Shown piece after piece: positions 14,146 through 20,475 of a stretch of 31,758 nt of DNA. The stretch comes from a virus, in IMG/VR virus record IMGVR_UViG_3300042556_001197, positions 1 through 31,758 of that record; one strand, given 5' to 3'. Position 1 is the stretch's first letter; each line of letters begins with the position of its first letter. The translations under genes and the position numbers were made by a program. The notes below the pieces were generated by a model, which saw only the letters and a list, made by a program, of their open reading frames with translations, was not told where the DNA came from and did not search any database.

Positions 14146-15087
14146 CTACCTAGTTTCCGTGTTGCTACCCAATTCAGCCGCTGGCCTGTCTCCTCCCTGC
14201 GGCGGCTCGTTCAGGTCGAGCGGCGGCAGGTAGTCCAGGGCCGACTGCTGGCCCGTGATCGAAACGTCGATGTAATGATCCTTTGTCGTTTTCGGATTGG
14301 AATGCGAAAGGTGGTCCGTGGCATCGCCGCCCCCTGCTTTCACGTATGAACCGCTCGCCTTGCGAATGGCGTGGAATCCCCTCGGTTTGACGCCGGCCCG
14401 CTGGCACAGCAGCCTGAGCGATTGGAATAGGCTGCTGGGCCGACGGTGCTCGAGCCACGGCCAGACGAGATCGGCATCCGCCCTGCGGTAGCGACGCAGC
14501 TGCTGGGCCAGGTCAGGGTGGATCGCACGCTGGATCGTCTCGATGCCACCCTTGCGGGTCTCGCCCAAGAACGTAATGCGGCAGGCGTCGAGCTCCACCT
14601 CCGACCACCGCAGCCGCAGGTGGCTGCCGATCCGCTCGCCCGTGTACCAAAGGGACTGAATCAGTGTCATCCATAGCCATGGGGCTGGCACGCCACCAAT
14701 TGAGCCGTGTGCCGTTCTGGCCGCTCTGACGAGTGCAGACACCTCGGCGACCGTGTAGCCCAGTGGGGGCCGCGTGGGAACCCGCAGGCGTGGCAAATCA
14801 GGGAACTCGGCAGCGATCCGCTTTCTCGCGGCGAAGTTCCACAAAGCGCTGATGTGGGCCTTGTCCTTCGCCACGCTGGCCGGCGAGCAGACCTTGCCGC
14901 GGTGCGGTGTGACGGCCCGCCATCGCAAGAACTTCGCAATCACCAGATCGTCAAAGTCGGTAGTTTCCGGCTCCCGCTGCAGAAAGTCTTTTAGCCGGTC
15001 GATGGAATGGCCGAAGAGCACCACGCTCCTGGCCGACAGGTTGTGCAACGGTGCGTACCGCTCGTGCAAAAGCTCCCGAATCTTCAT
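14146..15087 (-). CDS. int: tyrosine recombinase (phage integrase)
   Basis: The 313-residue product catalyses site-specific integration and excision. Residues 1-90 form a SAM-like DNA-binding domain; the catalytic domain follows. The full active-site set is visible: R152 (TGERIG), K179 (RKGG), H239 and R242 (HAIRK), H262 (HSNPKTTKDHY) and nucleophile Y272. The start at 15087 was chosen because GGGAGG lies seven bases upstream on the minus strand; a longer frame reaches 15159 without a ribosome site. It is the only gene on this strand and faces the late operon. It lacks an obvious IntI-specific insertion, so it looks like a normal phage integrase rather than an integron one. Confidence 0.93.
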   Translation of the reverse strand: MKIRELLHERYAPLHNLSARSVVLFGHSIDRLKDFLQREPETTDFDDLVIAKFLRWRAVTPHRGKVCSPASVAKDKAHISALWNFAARKRIAAEFPDLPRLRVPTRPPLGYTVAEVSALVRAARTAHGSIGGVPAPWLWMTLIQSLWYTGERIGSHLRLRWSEVELDACRITFLGETRKGGIETIQRAIHPDLAQQLRRYRRADADLVWPWLEHRRPSSLFQSLRLLCQRAGVKPRGFHAIRKASGSYVKAGGGDATDHLSHSNPKTTKDHYIDVSITGQQSALDYLPPLDLNEPPQGGDRPAAELGSNTETR

Positions 15088-15118
15088 CTGACTGCCTCCC
15101 GTTTGGTGTTGTAGCGGC

Positions 15119-15142
15119 AGTATACACAAGTTCAGTGTGTAC
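15119..15142 (-). promoter_or_regulatory. integrase -10 box within an imperfect palindrome
   Basis: On the minus strand TATACT (15119-15124) is a good -10 box lying about 30 bases upstream of the integrase start. No clear -35 was found 16-18 bases away. It overlaps an imperfect palindrome at 15120-15142: GTATACAC and GTGTGTAC arms (7 of 8 pairs) around a 7-base centre. This looks like an operator controlling integrase. The right-arm complement GTACACAC recurs at 15656-15663 in the opposite early promoter. Confidence 0.45.
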
Positions 15143-15268
15143 GACTTTCCTGCTCCCATGCCCTCCGCTACTACTTTTGTTCACTAGTTCGATTGTCGCG
15201 GTGTTGGGACTGCGATTCTCGGATTGGCGGAAGTGGGCGGATTCTGCTGGATGCGGCGGCAGGACAGT

Positions 15269-15297
15269 TTGACTGCGAACTATCGGCAACCTAGTAT
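15269..15297 (+). promoter_or_regulatory. promoter for excisionase-like gene
   Basis: TTGACT (15269-15274) and TAGTAT (15292-15297) are separated by 17 bases, a sigma-70-type promoter. The predicted transcription start falls at about 15304, on the A of the ATG, so the message may be leaderless. No Shine-Dalgarno sequence precedes the gene, in agreement with that reading. The interval 15143-15268 contains no other feature I can support. Confidence 0.6.
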
Positions 15298-15303
15298 TTG
15301 GGC

Positions 15304-15582
15304 ATGATCGCTATGGCAGACTTTGCGCCGGGCAAGTGGCTCACCGTATCCGAGGCCGTCGAGTACATGGGGTGCTCCGAGGCGTGGGTGCGGACACTCC
15401 TGGGCGCTGGCAAGCTCCGCGGAGCGAAGCGGATCGGCCAGCGGGTCTGGCTCATCCCCGAGGCCGCCGCCACCGAGGCCAAGGCGGGCCTGACGACCAG
15501 GGCCAATGGCAAGCGGCATCTCGCCAAGCGGCCAGCCGCCAAACGGAAGACGGCCAAGAAGGCCGCACGTCGCCGGAAGTAG
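15304..15582 (+). CDS. excisionase / MerR-like HTH DNA-binding protein
   Basis: The product has 92 residues from ATG 15304 (89 from the ATG at 15313). Residues about 6-55 are a typical excisionase-family winged HTH: GKWLTVSEAVEYMGCSEAWVRTLLGAGKLRGAKRIGQRVWLIPEA. The tail (residues 55-92) is Lys/Arg/Ala-rich, resembling histone-like or AT-hook-like DNA-binding tails, and would increase nonspecific affinity. Divergent placement next to the integrase suggests that it is Xis or a regulator of the switch. The likely leaderless start is unusual. A TTG at 15298 is not a better start. Function is inferred from fold and position. Confidence 0.75.
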   Translation: MIAMADFAPGKWLTVSEAVEYMGCSEAWVRTLLGAGKLRGAKRIGQRVWLIPEAAATEAKAGLTTRANGKRHLAKRPAAKRKTAKKAARRRK

Positions 15583-15628
15583 CGTTTCCCCCGCGAAAAC
15601 GCCCCCAAAAAAATCTTTTCTCACCCAC

Positions 15629-15657
15629 TTGACGCCTAAGTGACGATAGCCTAGAGT
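15629..15657 (+). promoter_or_regulatory. early promoter
   Basis: TTGACG (15629-15634), 17 bases, TAGAGT (15652-15657). The layout is the same as in the excisionase promoter. It reads toward the gene at 15709, whose leader would begin at about 15664. An A-rich and C-rich stretch (15601-15620) lies upstream. Confidence 0.6.
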
Positions 15658-15662
15658 ACACA

Positions 15663-15685
15663 CGTCAGGCACATGAGACCTGACG
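15663..15685 (+). promoter_or_regulatory. operator-like palindrome at the early promoter start site
   Basis: CGTCAGG (15663-15669) and CCTGACG (15679-15685) form a perfect 7-bp inverted repeat with a 9-base centre. It begins where transcription should start from the adjacent promoter. This is the classic position for a repressor operator. It could alternatively form a hairpin in the 5' leader. No dedicated repressor with a peptidase domain was recognised in the window. Confidence 0.5.
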
Positions 15686-15708
15686 CAACGCCAGCCGGGA
15701 GACGAACG

Positions 15709-16008
15709 ATGAAGACCGCCACCAAGACCGCCGCCGCCAAGTTTGTTGCCGCCGCCCGTGAGGCTGGATGGAAGATCAGCAGCCGCGAAAACGTGGTCAC
15801 GATCACCAAGCACTTCACCGCTGGCAGCCGTGAGGAGTTCGTCAAGCTGGACGGCGAGTATTACGGCATCCTGTCGCTCGTGAAGGCTCGCGGCGGCAGC
15901 ATGTGGGGCACGGACGGCTCGGGGGTCGGCGGCTACTCGGCCATGCTGCACGGCTGCTTCACCATGAACATCAGCGGCGTCAGCCCGGCGTTCATCGCCG
16001 CGATCTGA
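15709..16008 (+). CDS. small early protein, unknown
   Basis: The product has 99 residues. The ATG at 15709 follows GGGAGACGAACG; an in-frame ATG at 15673 lies inside the operator-like palindrome and is unlikely. An Ala/Lys-rich helix (KTATKTAAAKFVAAAREAG) precedes beta-rich VVTITKHFTAGSREEFVKLDGEYYGILSLVKARGG. A Gly-rich stretch and a short terminal helix follow. I recognise no family. As the first gene of the early transcript it is likely to be a regulator or a host-takeover factor, but that is inference. Confidence 0.6.
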   Translation: MKTATKTAAAKFVAAAREAGWKISSRENVVTITKHFTAGSREEFVKLDGEYYGILSLVKARGGSMWGTDGSGVGGYSAMLHGCFTMNISGVSPAFIAAI

Positions 16009-16076
16009 CCGCACATCCTCGCCCGCTGGCACCTGGGCCAACGGGCACGACACCACGAGACGAAAGGAACCGAACG

Positions 16077-16436
16077 ATGAACGACCAAATCAAAATCCTT
16101 GGAACGAGCGACGAAGACACCTGCGGCTGCTGCGGAAAGACGAACCTCAAGCGGACGGTTCGCGTTGAGGTGAGCGGCGAAGAGCAGCACTGGGGCGTCA
16201 TCTGTGCTAGCAAGATTCGCGGCGGCAGCGGCAACGCGACCGACATCAAGTATTTGTCTCGGTTCGCGAAAACTGTTGACGCCGTCCGCGCAGCGGTCGC
16301 CAATGGCGGCAGCGATAGCGAAATCATGCGTGCCAATCGCGAGAACTTTCCATGCGTTGTCCGCGATGGCGTTGTCAAGTTGTGGGCTTCTCGCCACAAC
16401 GGAAAGCATGACGCCGAAATCCTCATGGCCAACTGA
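16077..16436 (+). CDS. zinc-ribbon early protein
   Basis: The product has 119 residues from ATG 16077, behind GAAAGGA. The N-terminal part has DTCGCCGKTNLKRTVRVEVSGEEQHWGVICASKI: a CxCC pair and a later VICAS cysteine, arranged like a small zinc-binding ribbon. The rest is helical (FAKTVDAVRAAVANGGSDSEIM) and then beta-rich with Arg/His residues. Such proteins often bind DNA or RNA, but no specific family is recognised. It follows the previous gene by 68 bases, a gap with only a ribosome site. Confidence 0.62.
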   Translation: MNDQIKILGTSDEDTCGCCGKTNLKRTVRVEVSGEEQHWGVICASKIRGGSGNATDIKYLSRFAKTVDAVRAAVANGGSDSEIMRANRENFPCVVRDGVVKLWASRHNGKHDAEILMAN

Positions 16437-16526
16437 CAATTCAAGGGTGGGGCCACCCGGCCTGCCGACAGCTGCGAAACGGGTGGCAATCGCACACAGG
16501 ATTACCCGGCCAGGGAGGGCCGCACT

Positions 16527-16670
16527 ATGAAACGCCAATGGAACGCCGCCATGCAATCGCTCGTCTTGATCCGCATGGGCCAGGAACTGGGCACCGACTC
16601 GAGCTTGGCCCAGAACATCGCCCACGCGATCGATTTCGTCATCGGAACGCTGACTAGGTTTCTCTCTTGA
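16527..16670 (+). CDS. tiny protein (47 aa), unknown
   Basis: This ORF starts at ATG 16527 behind GGGAGGG. The sequence RQWNAAMQSLVLIRMGQELG followed by SLAQNIAHAIDFVIGTLTRFLS is amphipathic and helical, with a mildly hydrophobic C-terminal half. No function can be assigned. The good ribosome site and its place in the early operon support it. The end is only two bases before the direct-repeat region. Confidence 0.5.
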   Translation: MKRQWNAAMQSLVLIRMGQELGTDSSLAQNIAHAIDFVIGTLTRFLS

Positions 16671-16672
16671 CG

Positions 16673-16706
16673 AACTGACGCTACTCGTTAGCCTAACTGA
16701 CGCTAC
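16673..16706. repeat. 12-bp direct repeat pair upstream of second early promoter
   Basis: AACTGACGCTAC occurs at 16673-16684 and again at 16695-16706. The spacing is 22 bases, about two helical turns, so a protein could bind both on one face. The region 16671-16814 has no gene. It lies 54-87 bases upstream of the 16760 promoter, as expected for an activator or repressor site. Confidence 0.5.
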
Positions 16707-16759
16707 GCCAAACAGGTGTACGCAATTTCCAGTCCCCTCATTTTGTTGGTTGCCCCCGC

Positions 16760-16787
16760 TTGACGCCCCACTGAACGCCGGTATAGT
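16760..16787 (+). promoter_or_regulatory. early promoter with near-consensus -10
   Basis: TTGACG (16760-16765) and TATAGT (16782-16787) are separated by 16 bases, the best promoter in the window by match. It reads into the gene at 16815, which has an AAAGGAG ribosome site at 16803-16809, and then probably into recT. Confidence 0.65.
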
Positions 16788-16814
16788 TGCCACCCAAACC
16801 CAAAGGAGACACGC

Positions 16815-17087
16815 ATGCACGCCGATCCCCACGCCCGCGAATACCTCGCCGCCGTCGCCGCAATGCCCGAGCACACCCTATCGAGCGGCACCACCAGCTA
16901 CCGCGACGGCACGCTCGTCACCACCTACGCGGTCGGCGACCGCATTCGGTTCATCGACAAGGGCCAGACGCTGGCTGGCGTCGTGGTCGAGGTGCTCACC
17001 GAGGACACGTACCACGTGCGTCGGCATGTGCCCGACCACGGCAACCTGCACTACGCGGTGACGGCCGAACAAATTGTGCCGTTCTGA
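16815..17087 (+). CDS. small early protein with SH3/KOW-like segment
   Basis: The product has 90 residues and a strong AAAGGAG ribosome site. Following a helical N-terminus, residues 35-65 (TYAVGDRIRFIDKGQTLAGVVVEVLTEDTYHVRRHV) form a beta-hairpin pattern typical of small SH3-like or KOW barrels. These often bind RNA, DNA or proteins. The final YAVTAEQIVPF completes a strand. No known family is assigned. A 156-base gap to recT shows a weak palindrome near 17214-17224 (TTCGCGAA) and the GAAAGGA site, but no gene. Confidence 0.58.
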   Translation: MHADPHAREYLAAVAAMPEHTLSSGTTSYRDGTLVTTYAVGDRIRFIDKGQTLAGVVVEVLTEDTYHVRRHVPDHGNLHYAVTAEQIVPF

Positions 17088-17243
17088 ACGAAGCAAAGGA
17101 CCGCCCAGCGTCGGAGACGCAGGTGCGGAAGGAGGCGGCAGGGAGCCGCAGACCACGGAAGGACGAGCCACCCGCCGAGCAGGACGCAGAGCGGGATTTT
17201 CATAGGACATTCGCAATTCGCGAAACACGAAAGGACGCGCGAG

Positions 17244-18092
17244 ATGAGCACGGAGATCAGCACCCAGCGGGCCAGCGGCTTGGCCCTTCAATCGTTCGAT
17301 GACGCCTACCGATTCTCCAAGATGGTGTCGGCGTCGGAGTTCGCCCCGAAGGATTTTCGCGGCAAGCCCGAGTCCTGCATGCTGGCCATCCAGCACGGCA
17401 GCGAGGTTGGCCTGTCCCCGATGCAGAGCCTGCAGAGCATCGCGGTTATCAACGGACGGCCCACGATCTGGGGTGACGCTGCCCTGGCCCTGGTGCAGAG
17501 CAGCCCGGTCTGCGAGTACGTCCGCGAGTACACCGAGGGAGACGGCGAGCAGCTGGTCGCCGTGTGCGAGGCCAAGCGGCGAGGCTACCCGACACCCACA
17601 ACGGTGCGGTTCTCGGTGCCCGACGCCAAGAAGGCGGGGCTGTGGGGCAAGGCCGGGCCTTGGCAAAACTACCCGGCTCGAATGCTGACGCTGCGAGCAC
17701 GTGGCTTCGCCTTGCGTAACGCATTCGCCGACGCTCTGCGTGGGCTTATTACGGCCGAAGAGGCACAGGACTACCCGACGGTTGCCCCGGCCCACGAGCC
17801 CGTTGTGGTGCGTCCGAAGCTTGACGCCCCCGCGGCGGCACAGACGACGGCCGCTTCGGGTGCGATGGCGAACGTCAGGCTGCTGGTGCAAAAGACCAAC
17901 AACCTCGATGTGCTGGCGTCCTACCGTCAGCGAGTGCACCAGCGGCATGCCGATGGCACGTTCACCGAGGCCCAGCGTGACGAGTTGATCGGGCTGATCG
18001 ACACGAAGTGCGAGTGGCTTGAGAGCGAGCCCGAGGACAACGGCCAGGAGTTCGCCGCCGAAGCCGCCGGATCGGAGCAGACCAATGCGTAA
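17244..18092 (+). CDS. recT: RecT-family single-strand annealing protein
   Basis: The product has 282 residues. Conserved RecT sequence is clear: AYRFSKMVSASEFAPKDFRGKPESCMLAIQHGSEVGLSPMQSLQSIAVINGRPTIWGDAALALVQ, later FSVPDAKKAGLWGKAGPWQNYPARMLTLRARGFALRNAFADALRGLITAEEAQDYP. RecT proteins anneal complementary ssDNA and mediate recombination during phage replication. The last 80 residues are helical and less conserved. The gene starts behind GAAAGGACGCGCGAG and overlaps the next start by eight bases. A RecE, Exo or YqaJ exonuclease is usual beside it but is not recognised in this window. Confidence 0.85.
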   Translation: MSTEISTQRASGLALQSFDDAYRFSKMVSASEFAPKDFRGKPESCMLAIQHGSEVGLSPMQSLQSIAVINGRPTIWGDAALALVQSSPVCEYVREYTEGDGEQLVAVCEAKRRGYPTPTTVRFSVPDAKKAGLWGKAGPWQNYPARMLTLRARGFALRNAFADALRGLITAEEAQDYPTVAPAHEPVVVRPKLDAPAAAQTTAASGAMANVRLLVQKTNNLDVLASYRQRVHQRHADGTFTEAQRDELIGLIDTKCEWLESEPEDNGQEFAAEAAGSEQTNA

Positions 18093-18345
18093 GCGACACC
18101 CGCTCGCCGAAGAGCCGCTGACGTTCAGCGGCAATGACATCGCGAATCTGCTGCACCACAGCGGCTACACGCGGTTTGCATCCTACGTGCGGCAGATGGA
18201 TCGGCAGGTGCGAGACATCAATCGGCTCGAGGCGTCATGGGCTGCACAACTCGCAGAGATGGTGAAGCGACTGCACCAGTACGAGCCGCCTGCGCCGCTG
18301 GTCAACGACAGAGGCGGCAAACCAGGACCAATGAGCGACGGTTGA
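18085..18345 (+). CDS. small helical protein after recT, unknown
   Basis: The product has 86 residues and its start overlaps the end of recT by eight bases. It begins RKRHPLAEEPLTFSGNDIANLLHHSGYTRFASYVRQMDRQVRDINRLEASWAAQLAEMVKRLHQYEPP, a helix-rich protein with a coiled-coil-like core. The C-terminus is Pro/Gly-rich. It may accompany RecT, but no similarity to exonuclease motifs is visible. Downstream is a 156-base structured gap. Confidence 0.58.
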   Translation: MRKRHPLAEEPLTFSGNDIANLLHHSGYTRFASYVRQMDRQVRDINRLEASWAAQLAEMVKRLHQYEPPAPLVNDRGGKPGPMSDG

Positions 18346-18420
18346 ACCAACGGCACGCGGTTGCCTGAGCGGCTCACAGCTGCATCCGCCCGTAGAGCCG
18401 GCCCAGTGCGGACCAACGCC

Positions 18421-18464
18421 GGCAGTCGCAGCCTCTTCTCCCAGAGGTGATGCGACCGAGTGCC
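18421..18464 (+). other. structured intergenic region (ncRNA or terminator candidate)
   Basis: In the 156-base gap from 18346 to 18501, a nested hairpin is visible: GGCA (18421-18424) with TGCC (18461-18464), GTCGCA (18425-18430) with TGCGAC (18451-18456), CCTCT (18432-18436) with AGAGG (18443-18447), and a 6-base loop. There is no U-tract. A second stem CCGGC/GCCGG lies just upstream, and CCCC/GGGG follows near 18463-18477. The cluster may be an RNA element, terminator or leader for the gene at 18502. It is not a tRNA. Confidence 0.4.
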
Positions 18465-18501
18465 CCACGTCACGGGGCTAATACACACGAAAGGATGCGT
18501 G

Positions 18502-18822
18502 ATGAACCACTACGGCATCGAAGGCTGTGCCGGCCCGCTCTTCGCCGCTCGAGCCCCGTCCGTCAAAGGCTCGGCCACCTCGGCCGCAGCTGCCGACTCG
18601 CTCGGGCCGGCGACGCTGAACGCACTACAGCGGCGTGTGCTTGAGCTGCTGCGGGAGAACCCGCACGGTCTCACAGACGAGGAACAGCAGGCCGCTTTGG
18701 CAATGAACCCGTCCACGCAGCGGCCACGGCGGATCGAACTTGCACGGCGTGGTCTTGTGGTCGAGGCCGGGACGCGGAAGACGGCTAGCGGACGGATGGC
18801 CACGGTTTGGAGGGTGGCGTGA
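18502..18822 (+). CDS. winged-HTH regulatory-like protein
   Basis: The product has 106 residues, starting behind GAAAGGATGCGTG. After a flexible N-terminus, residues 38-106 form a winged HTH: LQRRVLELLRENPHGLTDEEQQAALAMNPSTQRPRRIELARRGLVVEAG followed by an Arg/Thr beta-hairpin wing, RKTASGRMATVWRV. Such domains are found in small phage regulators and replication helpers. The stop overlaps the GIY-YIG gene start. It probably acts on DNA, but the target is unknown. Confidence 0.7.
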   Translation: MNHYGIEGCAGPLFAARAPSVKGSATSAAAADSLGPATLNALQRRVLELLRENPHGLTDEEQQAALAMNPSTQRPRRIELARRGLVVEAGTRKTASGRMATVWRVA

Positions 18823-19589
18823 TGCCTACAGTCGTTGCCTTGTGGCCTGACAATACGACCAGCGTTGTTGTGCTTGAACCGTCGTGGACGCCGCTCGATT
18901 TGTTTTATGAGCTGGACCACATCGGCGATCCGCTGGCTGCCAAGGTGTGGATTTTAAAGCGTCAGCCGGAAGGCTCTGTTCACGTCACATTTGATTGGAA
19001 TAGGCGCGACGAACACAGACTTCCGATGGACTTGAGCGGCAGTGCTGACGTTGGGCAAACGGACCAGAAACTGCACCCAAAGACGAAGGGGCTACGAATC
19101 AAGAAGGCTGGATATGAAGGCAAGGTCAAGCGGTTTGAGTGGCCCGCTGGAATAGTGAGGCAGTTCCTTTTTGCGTCTTGGCGTGACGCAGCAAGAAACC
19201 CAGAGGCCAGAGAGGCAATCCTTGCGGCTGAGTGCGGCAAATTACTTAACACTTTGCCTACGCCTCCGCCTCCGCTTTACACGGCAAGGGATGTCAACGC
19301 CATGGACCCGTTCTCTGGCGTGTACATCGCTTGGAATAGTGACGGAACAGCACACTATGTAGGAGAAAGTATCAACGTTCCTTCTCGTGTTCAGGCATCG
19401 AGGCCAGAGATTGGCGACAGGATGGTTGGGGTATTGCACTGCGACAAGAACGACAGACTTCGTATTGAGGCTCTTTTCGTCGGGCTTCTAAATCCGGCTG
19501 GCAATGGCGCTTCAAATTTGCGTGCGGCCCAAAGGGATTCGCAAAGGTCTAAGCGCGTACAGGAGGCCACGGATGGCACGCACTCGTAG
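18822..19589 (+). CDS. GIY-YIG nuclease domain protein with unknown N-terminal domain
   Basis: The product has 255 residues from ATG 18822, behind GGAGG. The C-terminal 95 residues have the GIY-YIG layout: GVY (166-168), HYVG (178-181), R189, E216 in RLRIEALFV and N228 in LLNPAGN, so the catalytic Tyr, Arg, Glu and Asn positions are filled. The first 140 residues (VVALWPDNTTSVVVLEPSW, KQFLFASW-type helices) match nothing I know. Base composition is lower in GC than the flanking genes, consistent with later acquisition. It may be a homing-like, resolvase-like or anti-host nuclease. It overlaps the replication initiator by 17 bases. Confidence 0.68.
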   Translation: MPTVVALWPDNTTSVVVLEPSWTPLDLFYELDHIGDPLAAKVWILKRQPEGSVHVTFDWNRRDEHRLPMDLSGSADVGQTDQKLHPKTKGLRIKKAGYEGKVKRFEWPAGIVRQFLFASWRDAARNPEAREAILAAECGKLLNTLPTPPPPLYTARDVNAMDPFSGVYIAWNSDGTAHYVGESINVPSRVQASRPEIGDRMVGVLHCDKNDRLRIEALFVGLLNPAGNGASNLRAAQRDSQRSKRVQEATDGTHS

Positions 19590-20475
19590 CATCAAGCCGT
19601 CGTTCTTCAAGAACGAGTACCTGGCCGAGTGCGAGCCGATGGCTCGTCTGCTCTTCGTCGGGCTTTGGACGCTGGCCGACAGCCAGGGCCGGATGGAGTT
19701 CCGCCCGCTGCGGATCAAGGCCGAGCTCTTCCCGTATGAGAACTGCGACATCGTCGGCCTGCTCAAGCAGCTGGCCGACAGGGGCTTCGTCCGAGCCTAC
19801 GAATCGGGCAACGTGAAGGTGCTTGAGATCCCGACTTTTGGGGAGCACCAGAGGTGTCACCCAGACGAGCGTGACGAAGGGCTGCCTCCACCCGACGAAT
19901 CGGCGGAAACCATCGTTTTTCCCGAGCGAAACGCAAAGCCGGGAAATCCAACGCTGGAGCCGGGAAATCCCCCGGCTTCTTGCGCCTTATATCCTTCTAC
20001 CTCTAATCCTTCTACCTCTAATCCTTTGGGTGCTCCGAGCACGCCGCAGCGGCGGCGATGCTCGAAGCCGGCCGATCCGCTTCGGTGGTCTGCGGAATCG
20101 GGCTGGGAAGGAATCACCGACGCTGACCATGCGGAATGGTCACAGGCTTACCCGGCGGCTGACCTTCCCGTTGAACTCGCCAAGGCCAATCAGTGGCTGA
20201 AGGCGAACCCCAAGAAGGCACGCAAATCGAACTGGCGACGCTGGCTCACCACTGTGTGGCTGAGCAAGTGCCAGGATCGTGGTGGCACCCACCGAGAGGC
20301 TGCACGGCAGGCGACACCGCCGCCGGTTGACCAGGCGAAGAAACGCTACTGGCGTGGCGATGCCGGCCAGAACATGACCGAGCGTGAGTACGCCATCTGG
20401 CGCCGAGACAAGCAAGGTGCAGGCGTAGTAACTGCGCTTGCCACGACACTCAAACTCAAGGACGAGAGCCTATGA
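19573..20475 (+). CDS. phage replication initiator-like protein
   Basis: The product has 300 residues. Its N-terminal winged-helix region, RTRSIKPSFFKNEYLAECEPMARLLFVGLWTLADSQGRMEFRPLRIKAELFPYENCDIVGLLKQLADRGFVRAYE, is a well known type in phage replication initiators and DnaD-like replisome organisers. A low-complexity linker (residues 120-170) follows, then a C-terminal helical region (WSQAYPAADLPVELAKANQWLKANPKKARKSNWRRWLTTVWLSK) likely to contact helicase loader or helicase. The linker DNA contains a candidate origin. The gene overlaps its neighbour on both sides. The initiator call is by family pattern and context. Confidence 0.78.
   Translation: MARTRSIKPSFFKNEYLAECEPMARLLFVGLWTLADSQGRMEFRPLRIKAELFPYENCDIVGLLKQLADRGFVRAYESGNVKVLEIPTFGEHQRCHPDERDEGLPPPDESAETIVFPERNAKPGNPTLEPGNPPASCALYPSTSNPSTSNPLGAPSTPQRRRCSKPADPLRWSAESGWEGITDADHAEWSQAYPAADLPVELAKANQWLKANPKKARKSNWRRWLTTVWLSKCQDRGGTHREAARQATPPPVDQAKKRYWRGDAGQNMTEREYAIWRRDKQGAGVVTALATTLKLKDESL
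19938..20027. other. candidate replication origin inside the initiator gene
   Basis: Two exact 12-bp repeats GCCGGGAAATCC lie at 19938-19949 and 19959-19970, spaced 21 bases (two helical turns). The second is also part of an inverted repeat, GCCGGG/CCCGGC (19959-19964, 19971-19976). They are followed at 19985-20027 by a pyrimidine-rich, AT-richer tract. This is the lambda-O arrangement of iterons plus unwinding region inside the initiator gene. Confidence 0.5.
19992..20026 (+). repeat. 15-bp tandem repeat in initiator gene
   Basis: TCCTTCTACCTCTAA is repeated exactly at 19992-20006 and 20007-20021, with a partial third unit TCCTT. In protein it gives PSTSNPSTSNP. The strand bias (almost only pyrimidines and A on the + strand) suggests an unwinding or primase region rather than coding need. 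Confidence 0.75.

Noticed and set aside
15088-15159. N-terminal extension of the integrase
   Set aside because: The extra 24 codons lie over the predicted promoter and palindrome, while the ATG at 15087 has a clear GGGAGG site.
17088-17243. Additional small gene between the SH3-like protein and recT
   Set aside because: No start with a ribosome site and plausible length is seen; only a GAAAGGA site for recT and a short palindrome are supported.
16878-18140. 420-codon minus-strand frame opposite recT
   Set aside because: Composition is that of a shadow frame, no recognisable domain, and the + strand holds a clear RecT.
18346-18501. tRNA gene
   Set aside because: The GCCTGAGCGG segment recalls a D-arm, but there is no T-loop, acceptor pairing or anticodon stem.
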